Source of the DNA: Akkermansia muciniphila
GTDB lineage: Bacteria; Verrucomicrobiota; Verrucomicrobiia; Verrucomicrobiales; Akkermansiaceae
Reading direction: 5' to 3'
DNA length: 64,000 nt
Assembly: GCA_947624785.1 (NCBI GenBank)
Contig: CANQLV010000001.1
Span: 248,001 to 312,000, forward strand
In this document: in pieces, positions 18,503 to 26,882 of the stretch
Layout of the letters: each line of letters opens with the position of its first letter
How positions within the stretch are numbered: position 1 is the stretch's first letter
Translations under genes and position numbers: made by a program
Notes under the pieces: generated by a model
Seen by the model: the letters and a program-made list of their open reading frames with translations, nothing else
What the model was told of the DNA's origin: nothing
The model's database searches: none

Positions 18503-19318
18503 CTAGACGGAAATGGGCGCCTTGATGTGCGGCAGGGGATCGTACCCCACGAGTTCAAAGTCTTCATACCGGAACCCGTCAATGGTTTTCACCTCCGGGT
18601 TGAGCTTCATGACCGGCAGCGGGCGCGGCGTGCGGGAGAGCTGTTCCCGCGCCTGGTCCAGGTGGTTCCGGTACAGGTGCAGGTCCCCGAAGGTGTGGAT
18701 GAATTCCCGGGCTTCATACCCGCATACCTGCGCCACCATGAGCAAAAGCAAAGCGTAGGAGGCTATGTTGAAGGGAACCCCCAGGAACAGGTCCGCGCTG
18801 CGCTGGTAAAGCTGGAGGGAAAGCCCGTGCTTCCCTTCCCCCGGCTGGGCGGGAATCACGCAGAACTGGAACAGGGAATGACACGGAGGGAGCGCCATGT
18901 CATCCACCAGGGCCACGTTCCACGCGCTGACGATGTGCCGGCGGGACCACGGATTGTTTTTAAGACCGTCAATCAGTCTGGCAATCTGGTCAATGGGCCT
19001 GCCGTCGTTCCCCGGCCAGCAGCGCCACTGCGCGCCGTACACGGGCCCCAGCTCCCCGTTCTCGTCAGCCCATTCATCCCAGATGCTGACACCGTTGTCT
19101 TTCAGGAACTTGACATTGGTCTCCCCTTTCAGGAACCAGAGCAGTTCGTAAATGATGGAGCGCAGGTGGAGCTTCTTGGTGGTCAGGCACGGAAAACCGT
19201 CGCGCAGGTCATACCTGCTCTGCCGTCCGAACACGCCGATGGTGCCCGTTCCTGTACGGTCTTCCCTCCCCACCCCGTTCGTCAGGACATCCTCCAAAAG
19301 TGCCAAATACTGCTTCAT
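18503..19318 (-). CDS. thyA: Thymidylate synthase
   Basis: This 271-aa ThyA methylates dUMP to dTMP using methylene-tetrahydrofolate. The active-site Cys is in [14 protein letters not shown]. The phosphate-binding DRTGTGT motif near residue 22, [29 protein letters not shown] and RRHIVSAWN match the family. The C-terminus ends in APISV, close to the usual APVAV. It is followed by folA, with which it probably forms a two-gene operon, and is divergent from the cardiolipin synthase gene. Confidence 0.96.
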   Translation of the reverse strand: MKQYLALLEDVLTNGVGREDRTGTGTIGVFGRQSRYDLRDGFPCLTTKKLHLRSIIYELLWFLKGETNVKFLKDNGVSIWDEWADENGELGPVYGAQWRCWPGNDGRPIDQIARLIDGLKNNPWSRRHIVSAWNVALVDDMALPPCHSLFQFCVIPAQPGEGKHGLSLQLYQRSADLFLGVPFNIASYALLLLMVAQVCGYEAREFIHTFGDLHLYRNHLDQAREQLSRTPRPLPVMKLNPEVKTIDGFRYEDFELVGYDPLPHIKAPISV

Positions 19319-19462
19319 TCCCTTAAATTACGCTTTTCTAATCCCTGGACCCGTGATAATACGAGCATGCGCCACTTTAGTACCATCTCCAGCCTCAAAA
19401 GCCAGCCTTTTCACCACGTCCCGCCGTTTTCCCCCCTCCGCATCCTTTCCGGTTTCCGTTCC

Positions 19463-20917
19463 ATGATCATCCCTGAAGAGCCATATTTGGGATTTGCCGC
19501 CCTCTGCCACATCGCAGGCGCATTCTGCCTGATTCCGGCCCTGCTCCACACGCGCACGCCGCAGGGAACCATCGCGTGGCTCATCTCCCTGCTGGCCTTT
19601 CCGTACATTGCGGTGCCCTTTTACCTGATTCTGGGGCGGCGGAGGTTCAGCGGGTATGTGGAAACGCGCCGCCGCCAGACGGATCCGGAATCCTCCTGGG
19701 GAGAACTGACGGATAAAATCACGAACTGCATGGGGCCGTATGCCGTCCAGTCCTCCGATACGGCGGGAAAGATCATGCACACGCTTTCCAACATCGTGCG
19801 CCTGCCCGTCTGCCGCGGCAATTCCTGCCGCCTGCTCATTGACGCGGACCACGCCTTCCCACGCATTTACGACGCCATCAAGAACGCGGAGCACTACATC
19901 CTGATTGAGTTCTTCATCATCAAGAACGATTCCGTGGGGCAGAATCTGAAAGACCTGCTGATTGAACGCGCCAGGGCCGGCATCCGCATCTACATGTTGT
20001 ACGATGAAATCGGCTCCCACAAGCTTCCCCCCGGCTACATCTCCGCCCTGCGGAAGGAAGGCGTGAACATTGAGCCCTTCAACGGCAAGCGCCACTTCCT
20101 GAGCAACATCCTGCGGTTGAATTTCCGCAACCACAGGAAGCTGGTGGTGGTGGACGGCTCCACCGCCTTCATCGGCGGCATGAACATCGGCAGGGAATAC
20201 CTGGGCAAGGGGGCCCTGGGCTACTGGCGGGACACGTTCGTGCAGCTGGAAGGCCCCTCCGTCCAGCAGACGCAGATCAGCTTTCTGGAAGACTGGAACT
20301 GGGCCATGCTGAAATGCGGGCCTTCCTCCCTCCCCTGCCTCTGCTGGGAGATTACGCCCCAGCCGGAGGATGAAACCCTGCTGATCCTGCCCTCCGGCCC
20401 CGCGGACGCCATCCCCGCCTGGAAGACCGCGATCATCGCCCTGGCGAACAGCGCCACCCGGCGGCTCTGGATAGCCACCCCCTACTTCGTCCCGGACGAG
20501 GGGGTGATGGCCGCCCTCCAGGCTGCGGCCCTGCGGAACGTGGATGTGCGCATCCTGCGCCCGGAACGGGCGGACCACATTCTGGTGAAGCTGTCCTCTT
20601 TCACCTTCCTCCGCGACCTGGACACGTACGGCATCCAGGTCTGGGCCTACCAAAAGGGGTTCCTGCACCAAAAGGTGATCCTGATGGACGACGACATCGC
20701 CACCGTGGGAACCGCCAACCTGGACAACCGCTCCCTGGCCCTGAATTTTGAAATCACCGCCGTCATCCACTCCCTCTCCGCCTGCGCGGAGGTGAAAGCC
20801 ATGCTGGAGAAGGATTTTGCCTCCTCCAAAAAGGAATCCCTGGAGGATTACAACAACAAATCCCTGGGCTTCAAGATGCTCTGCAACCTGGCGCGGCTGA
20901 TGGCTCCCGTGCAGTAG
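19463..20917 (+). CDS. cls: Cardiolipin synthase (phospholipase D family)
   Basis: This membrane enzyme joins two phosphatidylglycerols into cardiolipin. Two N-terminal TM helices (LGFAALCHIAGAFCLIPALL and GTIAWLISLLAFPYIAVPFY) precede two PLD catalytic motifs, HRKLVVVDG...GGMNIG and HQKVILMDD...GTANLDNRS, both complete. I chose the ATG at 19463, which gives 484 aa, the usual length. The in-frame ATG at 19367 would add 32 residues without family similarity, directly after a TGATAAT box. The open frame reaches further upstream only as antisense of thyA. Confidence 0.9.
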   Translation: MIIPEEPYLGFAALCHIAGAFCLIPALLHTRTPQGTIAWLISLLAFPYIAVPFYLILGRRRFSGYVETRRRQTDPESSWGELTDKITNCMGPYAVQSSDTAGKIMHTLSNIVRLPVCRGNSCRLLIDADHAFPRIYDAIKNAEHYILIEFFIIKNDSVGQNLKDLLIERARAGIRIYMLYDEIGSHKLPPGYISALRKEGVNIEPFNGKRHFLSNILRLNFRNHRKLVVVDGSTAFIGGMNIGREYLGKGALGYWRDTFVQLEGPSVQQTQISFLEDWNWAMLKCGPSSLPCLCWEITPQPEDETLLILPSGPADAIPAWKTAIIALANSATRRLWIATPYFVPDEGVMAALQAAALRNVDVRILRPERADHILVKLSSFTFLRDLDTYGIQVWAYQKGFLHQKVILMDDDIATVGTANLDNRSLALNFEITAVIHSLSACAEVKAMLEKDFASSKKESLEDYNNKSLGFKMLCNLARLMAPVQ

Positions 20918-21023
20918 TTCTTACGGCGAATCCGTTGTTGTACGCTTGACCTGAAAGGGAGGCTGTGAGAAAATCATCATCAAGAAGCCACCTCTTCAAT
21001 TTTTAACAATAGTTAACTAAATA

Positions 21024-22547
21024 ATGAATCCTGTTACATTCAATTGCACCGTTCTGCGCGACGGGCACCAGTCCCTGGCAGCTACCCGCATGAAGACGGA
21101 AGACATGCTGCCCATCGCCCCCATTCTGGACTCCATGGGCTTCAGCGCCCTAGAAACCTGGGGCGGCGCCACCATTGACGCCGGACTGCGCTTTTTGAAG
21201 GAGTGGCCCTTTGACCGCCTGGACGCCCTGAAAAAGGCCGCCCCCAGGACGCCGCACATGATGCTCCTGCGCGGCCAGAACATCGTAGGCTACACCAACT
21301 ACGCGGACGACGTGGTGGAAGCCTTCGTCGCCATGAGCGCCAAGCACGGCATGAACATCTTCCGCATTTTCGACTGCGTGAACGATCCGCGCAACATGGA
21401 AACCTCCATCCGCGCCGCCAAGAAGGCCGGCGCGCAGGCCCACGGCACCATCTGCTACACCACCTCCCCCGTGCACACCACGCAAAGCTTCGTGGATATG
21501 GGCCGGGAGCTGGCGGACATGGGAGCGGACGCCATCGTCATCAAGGACATGGCCGGCCTCATCCCCCCCTATGTGACCCATGAACTGGTCAGCGCGCTGA
21601 AAAAGGACCTGAACATCCCCGTCTGGATCCACACGCATGACACCGCGGGCCTTGGTGCCTCCACGTACCTCAGCGCCATTGACGCCGGGGTGGACGCCTG
21701 CGACGTCTCCATCTCCCCCTTCGCCAACGGCACGGGCCAGCCGGACTGCCTGCGCATGCTCGCCCTGCTGAACGGCAATCCCCGCAAGCCGGATTACGAC
21801 CCGGACAAACTCATTGAGGTTTCCGAAATGCTCAAACCCATCTATGACAGTCTGGGCAAATTCACCTCCCACCGCAACGAAGTGGTGGACTCCGATACGC
21901 TGCGCTACCAGGTGCCCGGCGGCATGCTTTCCAACTTCCGCACCCAGCTCAAGGAACAGGGCATGGAAGACAAGTTTGAAGAAGTGTTCGCGGAAATCCC
22001 CGTGGTCCGCAAGGCCCTGGGCTGGATTCCGCTGGTGACGCCCACCTCCCAGATTGTGGGCGTGCAGTCCATGCTGAACGTGAAGTTCGGCCGCTGGAAG
22101 AACATCACTCCCCAGGCGGCGGACATCGCCCTGGGCTACTACGGCCGCACCCCGGCCCCCGTGGACCCGGAAGTGCAGAAGCTCTGCGCGGAAAAGATGG
22201 GCAAGGAGCCGATCACCTGCCGTCCGGCGGACCTGATCAAGCCCGGCATGGAAGACCTGCGCAAGAAGCTTGCGGAAAAGGGGCTCCCCACGGACGACGA
22301 ACACTGCGTGATTTACGCCATGTTCCCGCAGCAGGTGGAAGACTTCTACAAGAAGCCGGAACCGAAGGAAGAAGCCCCCGTGCAGGTGAACACCGCTCCT
22401 GCCGCCGCACCCGCGCCTGCAGCTCCGTCCATGACCGTCATCGACAACGGCATCACCGCCCAGGTGAGCGGCCCCTCCGGCTCCCGTGACCTGACCATCG
22501 TCATCAACGGACAATCCCACTCCGTAAAGGTGGAACGCGTCGGCTAA
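21024..22547 (+). CDS. Biotin-dependent carboxyltransferase subunit (oxaloacetate decarboxylase alpha / transcarboxylase 5S-like)
   Basis: This 507-aa protein has the HMGL-like TIM barrel of pyruvate carboxylase B, oxaloacetate decarboxylase alpha and transcarboxylase 5S. Landmarks are CTVLRDGHQSLAATRMKTED (metal and substrate site), FRIFDCVNDPRNM, IKDMAGLIPP (catalytic Lys), and HTHDTAGLG (metal His pair). The PYC-OADA conserved domain follows. After an Ala-Pro linker (~452-463) only the short strand region VINGQSHSVKVERVG remains; the biotinyl domain with its MKM lysine is missing. The biotin carrier must be a separate protein. The partner MeaB gene is at 2860. Ends at a strong hairpin. Confidence 0.88.
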   Translation: MNPVTFNCTVLRDGHQSLAATRMKTEDMLPIAPILDSMGFSALETWGGATIDAGLRFLKEWPFDRLDALKKAAPRTPHMMLLRGQNIVGYTNYADDVVEAFVAMSAKHGMNIFRIFDCVNDPRNMETSIRAAKKAGAQAHGTICYTTSPVHTTQSFVDMGRELADMGADAIVIKDMAGLIPPYVTHELVSALKKDLNIPVWIHTHDTAGLGASTYLSAIDAGVDACDVSISPFANGTGQPDCLRMLALLNGNPRKPDYDPDKLIEVSEMLKPIYDSLGKFTSHRNEVVDSDTLRYQVPGGMLSNFRTQLKEQGMEDKFEEVFAEIPVVRKALGWIPLVTPTSQIVGVQSMLNVKFGRWKNITPQAADIALGYYGRTPAPVDPEVQKLCAEKMGKEPITCRPADLIKPGMEDLRKKLAEKGLPTDDEHCVIYAMFPQQVEDFYKKPEPKEEAPVQVNTAPAAAPAPAAPSMTVIDNGITAQVSGPSGSRDLTIVINGQSHSVKVERVG

Positions 22548-22576
22548 AATCCCCGGGATAACGGATAAAACTGCTT

Positions 22577-22610
22577 GCGGGCGGTCCCCTCCATGAAAGG
22601 GACCGCCCGC
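22577..22610. terminator. Hairpin terminator between convergent genes
   Basis: A 12-bp perfect stem (22577-22588 with 22599-22610) has a 10-nt loop and is followed by TTTGCCGTTT. It lies between the convergent carboxyltransferase and cysteine-peptidase-like genes and probably serves both. Confidence 0.75.
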
Positions 22611-22659
22611 TTTGCCGTTTGCCGCTTCCTGAAAAACGGCGTTTCCGTCAAAGTTCCGG

Positions 22660-23367
22660 TCACTTGGCAAAGACGAGCATCTTCCCGGCCAGATTTTTAC
22701 TGAGAGGCGTTGCTGGAATCAGCTTGACGGAACCCTCCTTAATCTGGTGAACGACGCCATAGGAATCCTTCGCCGCCGTGCTTTGTTCCGCTTCACAGTG
22801 GTAGTACCGCAAGCCGGTGCTGTCTTTTTCCTTGCCCCACCAGGAAGCGTCAACATCCTTGATGGCGCTGTTGCTGTTCTTAAGAGCAGCCAGGGAAAAT
22901 TTTCTCATCCTGTCCCCCCAATGAAGAGCGGTCACTTCGCCGGGTTTAGTCTTATCCGGAACAGCCTGTAAAACACACCAATGGGCGTGAATTCCCGAAT
23001 TATCAGGGTTGCCCCCGGCATCCACGCAGAAGGGCACCATGCAGAGTCCTCCGCCATTCAACGTTTCTATGATAGAGGGAACGTCACAGGCAACAGACTG
23101 GCACTTGATTTTGGTGGACTCCAGACCCTTGATATAATCGGCCATGGAAGGAGTAGCGTCATATAATTCTCCAATAACGGTTTTCCCGTCCTTTTTGAAT
23201 TTGTTCCTCAGGGATTCTTTTGTTTTGTCTCCGTCTGCCGTGGCAGGCATTTTAATATCATAGAGATATTCCAGGACAAAAGACAAGGCGTAGAGACCGC
23301 AAGTCGGCCCCCGCTGGTCCTTGAATTCAACTTTCCGGCCTTCCGGATTGGTAACTGTAATAGACAT
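22660..23367 (-). CDS. Predicted papain-like cysteine peptidase, cytoplasmic
   Basis: I do not recognise this as a named bacterial family. The 235-aa protein has the layout of a papain-fold (C39-like or ACTMAP-like) peptidase: Gln18...Cys23 in DQRGPTCGLYALSF, His129 in GIHAHWCVLQAV, and an acidic residue, Asp152, in LHWGDRMRKFS. The spacing and the order oxyanion Gln, Cys, His, Asp are right for that fold. There is no signal peptide, so it acts in the cytoplasm or is exported unusually. The start is preceded by a long hairpin ending 8 nt before the ATG. The function is inferred from the motifs only. Confidence 0.6.
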   Translation of the reverse strand: MSITVTNPEGRKVEFKDQRGPTCGLYALSFVLEYLYDIKMPATADGDKTKESLRNKFKKDGKTVIGELYDATPSMADYIKGLESTKIKCQSVACDVPSIIETLNGGGLCMVPFCVDAGGNPDNSGIHAHWCVLQAVPDKTKPGEVTALHWGDRMRKFSLAALKNSNSAIKDVDASWWGKEKDSTGLRYYHCEAEQSTAAKDSYGVVHQIKEGSVKLIPATPLSKNLAGKMLVFAK

Positions 23368-23374
23368 AATTCAA

Positions 23375-23416
23375 TAATAATGGCGTGGGGGATTCATTTC
23401 CCGCACGCCATTATTA
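23375..23416. repeat. Long perfect hairpin immediately upstream of the peptidase start
   Basis: A 13-bp perfect inverted repeat (23375-23387 and 23404-23416) can be extended by G-C pairs towards its 16-nt loop. On the minus strand it ends 8 nt before the ATG of the peptidase-like gene. No T-run follows, so it is not a standard terminator for exuT. It could be a leader control hairpin. Confidence 0.7.
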
Positions 23417-23512
23417 CAGCGCAGGAACTCGGCGAATGCATGCCCGGTCGTTCCTGCGGCGGTTTCTTTCTTTCCAATGAATGGAACAGACTCATGAAAG
23501 GAAAGAGAAACC

Positions 23513-24796
23513 CTATCCATTTTCCCTGGGTTCAACCATGCTGATTTTCGGAATAATGAGGCTGAAAATAATAAAGGCGGCCAGATACGCGCAGCCGCAG
23601 ACCATGAAAATGATGTCGTACCCGTGGGAGGCATTTCCCTGAGCGGCGAACCAGGACAGGGTCAGGCCCACGGCCGTCTGGAACAGCACGCTGCCAATCT
23701 GCCCCGCCATGCCGGAAAGGCCGGTGATGGATGCCACGTCCGACTTCGGGAACATGTCGGAACCCAGCGTGTACACGCTGGCGGACCACGCCTGGTGGGC
23801 GCCTCCCGCCAAGCCGAGAACGGCCACAATGCTCCACATGTCAAAGTACTGCACAAAGATCACCGGAAGCACGCAGCAGGCAAAGATAAGCATGGAGATT
23901 TTCCTCACTTTGTTCAGGCTCCAGCCCCTGCCCGCCAGGAACTTGGTCAGACTGCCCCCCAGAATGCTCAATACGGTCACCAGGGCGTAAATGACGATCA
24001 GCGGCAGGGCGGATTCCTTGATGTCATAGCCAAAGTGCTTGCTGAAGAAGTCCGGCAGCCAGAAGAGGAAGAACCACCAGATGGGGTCCGTCAGAAAACG
24101 GACGATAATGAGGCTCCAGGACTGCCTGTAGGCAAGCAATTTCCTCCACGGGATGGACGCCCGGGCTTCCTCCTTTTCCGCCTGCGCCAGGGCGGCGGAT
24201 TCCTCCGCCAGCTTCACGCGCGGATTCTTCGGCATCCGGAGCCAGAACACCACCCACAGGAAGCCGAGGACGCCGGCGGCAATGAAAGCGGACTGCCAGC
24301 CCCACGCGGCGGCAATGAACGGAATGGTGGCCGGGGCCACCAGGGCCCCCACGTTCGCACCGGAATTAAACAGAGTGGTGGCAAATACGCGTTCGCCGGA
24401 GGAGAACCAGTTGGTCACCGTCTTGATGCTGGCCGGGAAGTTCCCGCCTTCCCCCAAGCCCAGGATAACACGGCTGAGGCCCATGGATTTGACGCCCACG
24501 GCGAAGGCGTGGGAAAGCGCGCCCACACTCCACCAGATGATGGAAATGGCAAAGCCCAATCTTGCGCCGTATTTGTCGATAATCCACCCGAACATGGTCA
24601 GGCCCACCGCATAGGAGGCCTGGAAGATGGACATGATCATGCCGTACTGGGCGTCCGTCCAGCCCAGTTCATGGTCCAGAACGGGCTTCAGGATGGAAAG
24701 AATCTGGCGGTCCAGGTAGTTGATCGTCGTTGCCGCGAAGAGCATGAAGAGAATCATCCACCGGAAGGAGTCCTGTCTGGGTTGTTCCTGGATCAT
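23513..24796 (-). CDS. exuT: MFS transporter, hexuronate (ExuT) type
   Basis: This 427-aa, 12-TM major facilitator of the anion:cation symporter family has TM1 FMLFAATTINYLDRQILSI, the ExuT-like FNSGANVGALVAPATIPFIA, and LGLGEGGNFPASIKTV. ExuT-type carriers import glucuronate/galacturonate. Substrate assignment rests mainly on position: it is the last gene of a five-gene hexuronate operon, 21 bp after eda. Confidence 0.87.
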   Translation of the reverse strand: MIQEQPRQDSFRWMILFMLFAATTINYLDRQILSILKPVLDHELGWTDAQYGMIMSIFQASYAVGLTMFGWIIDKYGARLGFAISIIWWSVGALSHAFAVGVKSMGLSRVILGLGEGGNFPASIKTVTNWFSSGERVFATTLFNSGANVGALVAPATIPFIAAAWGWQSAFIAAGVLGFLWVVFWLRMPKNPRVKLAEESAALAQAEKEEARASIPWRKLLAYRQSWSLIIVRFLTDPIWWFFLFWLPDFFSKHFGYDIKESALPLIVIYALVTVLSILGGSLTKFLAGRGWSLNKVRKISMLIFACCVLPVIFVQYFDMWSIVAVLGLAGGAHQAWSASVYTLGSDMFPKSDVASITGLSGMAGQIGSVLFQTAVGLTLSWFAAQGNASHGYDIIFMVCGCAYLAAFIIFSLIIPKISMVEPRENG

Positions 24797-24817
24797 GGGT
24801 AAAAATGCGGATGGGGG

Positions 24818-25462
24818 TTAAATGGCGTTTGCTTGCAGGGCCTTCAGGGCTTCCCGCGTGCGCTTCCCTATCTCCTCCCAGTCTCCGGCCTGGATCAGGG
24901 AAGATTCGCAAATCCAGGAACCGCCGCAGGCGGCCACTTCCGGGATTTCCAGCCAGGAGCCGATGTTGCCGGCATTGATGCCGCCGGTGGGCATGATGCG
25001 CACGCCCGTATGGCGGAACGCGGCCAGCAGGGATTTAAGCATCTTGACGCCGCCCGCGGCTTCCGCCGGGAAAAACTTCTGGAACAGGCAGCCCTGGGAA
25101 AGGGCCTGGCTCATTTCCGAGGCCGTGGAAACCCCCGGCACAAACAGGAAATCCAGCTCCGCGGCGGCCTTCACCACCTGCGGGTCAAAGCCGGGAGCCA
25201 CGCCAAAGGAGGCTCCCGCCCGGTATGCGGCCTCCGCCTGGTCCGGAGTCAGCAGGGTTCCCGCGCCCACCAGCATTCCGGGAACCTCCCGGGAGATGCG
25301 GGCAATCGCCTCCGCGGCGGCGGGCGTCCTGAACGTGATTTCCATGCACCCACAGCCATTGTCCAGAAGGGCTTTGGCCAGGGGTACGGCCTTGTCCGCG
25401 TCATGGAGAACGACGACGGGTACAAGCTTGATGGCGGATAATTTTTCCAGCAGTGTCTTCAT
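24818..25462 (-). CDS. eda: 2-dehydro-3-deoxy-phosphogluconate aldolase (KDPG aldolase)
   Basis: This 214-aa class I aldolase splits KDPG into pyruvate and glyceraldehyde 3-phosphate. It has LVPVVVLHDADKAVPLAKAL, GCGCMEITFRTPAA (catalytic Glu), VGAGTLLTPDQAEAA, FGVAPGFDPQVVKAA, and KFFPAEAAGGVKMLKSL with the Schiff-base Lys, then MPTGGINAGNI. It carries out the last step of the hexuronate pathway encoded by its operon neighbours; 4 bp separate it from uxaC. Confidence 0.95.
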   Translation of the reverse strand: MKTLLEKLSAIKLVPVVVLHDADKAVPLAKALLDNGCGCMEITFRTPAAAEAIARISREVPGMLVGAGTLLTPDQAEAAYRAGASFGVAPGFDPQVVKAAAELDFLFVPGVSTASEMSQALSQGCLFQKFFPAEAAGGVKMLKSLLAAFRHTGVRIMPTGGINAGNIGSWLEIPEVAACGGSWICESSLIQAGDWEEIGKRTREALKALQANAI

Positions 25463-25466
25463 CAGT

Positions 25467-26864
25467 TTAAAAGTTGAAATATTGTTTGGCGTTATGGTAG
25501 GAGATGTCCGCCACCATGGAGCCTATCATCTCCATGTCGTCCGGAACGAGGCCCTGCGCCATGTCGCGCCCCAGAACGCGGCACAGGATGCGGCGGAAGT
25601 ATTCATGCCGCGTATAACTCAGCAGGCTGCGGCTGTCCGTCAGCATGCCCACGAAGCGGGAGAGCATGCCGAGCTGGCTGAGGGTTTCCAGATGGCGCGT
25701 CATGCCGTCCATCTGGTCCAGGAACCACCAGGCGGCCCCGTACTGCATTTTCCCGGCCGTGACGCCATCCTGGAAACTGCCGCAGAGAACGGCCAGGGCG
25801 GCGTTGTCACGCGGATTGAGGTTGTACAGGATGGTGCGCGGCAGGGTTCCCTTCCGGGCGGAACGGTCCAGCAAACGGCCCAGCGGGGCCATGTACGTGA
25901 AATCCGCTATGGCGTCAAAGCCCGTATCCGGCCCCAGGTCCCGCAGAGCGGCTCCGTTCGGGTTCCTGAGCGCGCCCACGTGAAGCTGGCGCACCCAGTT
26001 TTTCGCGGAATCCAGCTCCGCGAAGTAGTCCATCAGGTAATTGGAGAAACGGGCGGCGTCCCGGGGCGCTACTTCCCCGCCTTGAAGGGCGGTGCTGAAC
26101 AGGGCGGCGGCTTCCTCCCCGGAAAGGCTTTCCTCGTCAAACGCTTCAAGTGAGTGGTCCGAGAGCTTGCAGCCGTTCCGCGCAAAAAAGTCATGCCTGG
26201 CGGCAAGCGCCTTCCTGAAAGCGGCCAAATCACGGATTTCCATGGAGGAAGCCCGTTCCAGGCGTTCCACCCATTCCCGCCACGCCGAGCCCTGATGGAC
26301 GGCGCGCGCCTTGTCCGGGCGGAAGGTGGGGAGCAGCTTGACGGAATCTCCGGAAGCGGCATGCCTCCGGTGGGCGGACAGGTCGTCACAGGGGTCGTCC
26401 GTAGTGCAGACGGTTTCCACGTTCATCCTTTTCAGGATATCCAGCGCGCCCATTCCCCCGGACTGGAGCATGGAGGAGGTTTTTTCCCAGACCTCGTCCG
26501 CCGTGTCCGGCCCCAGCAGAAGGCCGGAAATACCGAAGGGGCGGCGCAGTTCCAGATGCGTCCAGTGGTACAGCGGGTTGCGCAGCAGGCGCGGCACCGT
26601 AGCCGCCCAGGCGTCATACTTCTCCCGGTCCGAGGCGTCTCCGGAACAGAGGCGTTCCGGAACCCCGTTCGTCCTCATGGCGCGCCATTTGTAATGGTCC
26701 CCGTCCAGCCAGAGCTGGGCGATGTTGGAGAACCGGCGGTTGTCCGCAACGGCGGCAGGATCCAGGTGGGAATGGTAGTCAATGATCGGCTGGTTCTCGG
26801 CGTACTCATGGAAAAGCGTCCGCGCCTGGGGGGTGTCCAGCAGGAAATCGTCGTTGATGAACAT
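25467..26864 (-). CDS. uxaC: Glucuronate/uronate isomerase
   Basis: This 465-aa UxaC isomerises D-glucuronate to D-fructuronate (and galacturonate to tagaturonate). It belongs to the amidohydrolase-like barrel family, with the N-terminal metal motif IIDYHSHLDP, then RAMRTNGVPERLCSGDASDREKYDAWA, VCTTDDPCDDLSAH, and LTDSRSLLSYTRHEYFRRILC near the C-terminus. The length matches the family. It sits between uxuAB and eda in the hexuronate operon. Confidence 0.96.
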   Translation of the reverse strand: MFINDDFLLDTPQARTLFHEYAENQPIIDYHSHLDPAAVADNRRFSNIAQLWLDGDHYKWRAMRTNGVPERLCSGDASDREKYDAWAATVPRLLRNPLYHWTHLELRRPFGISGLLLGPDTADEVWEKTSSMLQSGGMGALDILKRMNVETVCTTDDPCDDLSAHRRHAASGDSVKLLPTFRPDKARAVHQGSAWREWVERLERASSMEIRDLAAFRKALAARHDFFARNGCKLSDHSLEAFDEESLSGEEAAALFSTALQGGEVAPRDAARFSNYLMDYFAELDSAKNWVRQLHVGALRNPNGAALRDLGPDTGFDAIADFTYMAPLGRLLDRSARKGTLPRTILYNLNPRDNAALAVLCGSFQDGVTAGKMQYGAAWWFLDQMDGMTRHLETLSQLGMLSRFVGMLTDSRSLLSYTRHEYFRRILCRVLGRDMAQGLVPDDMEMIGSMVADISYHNAKQYFNF

Positions 26865-26882
26865 GATGGTGAAGATAGGCTG

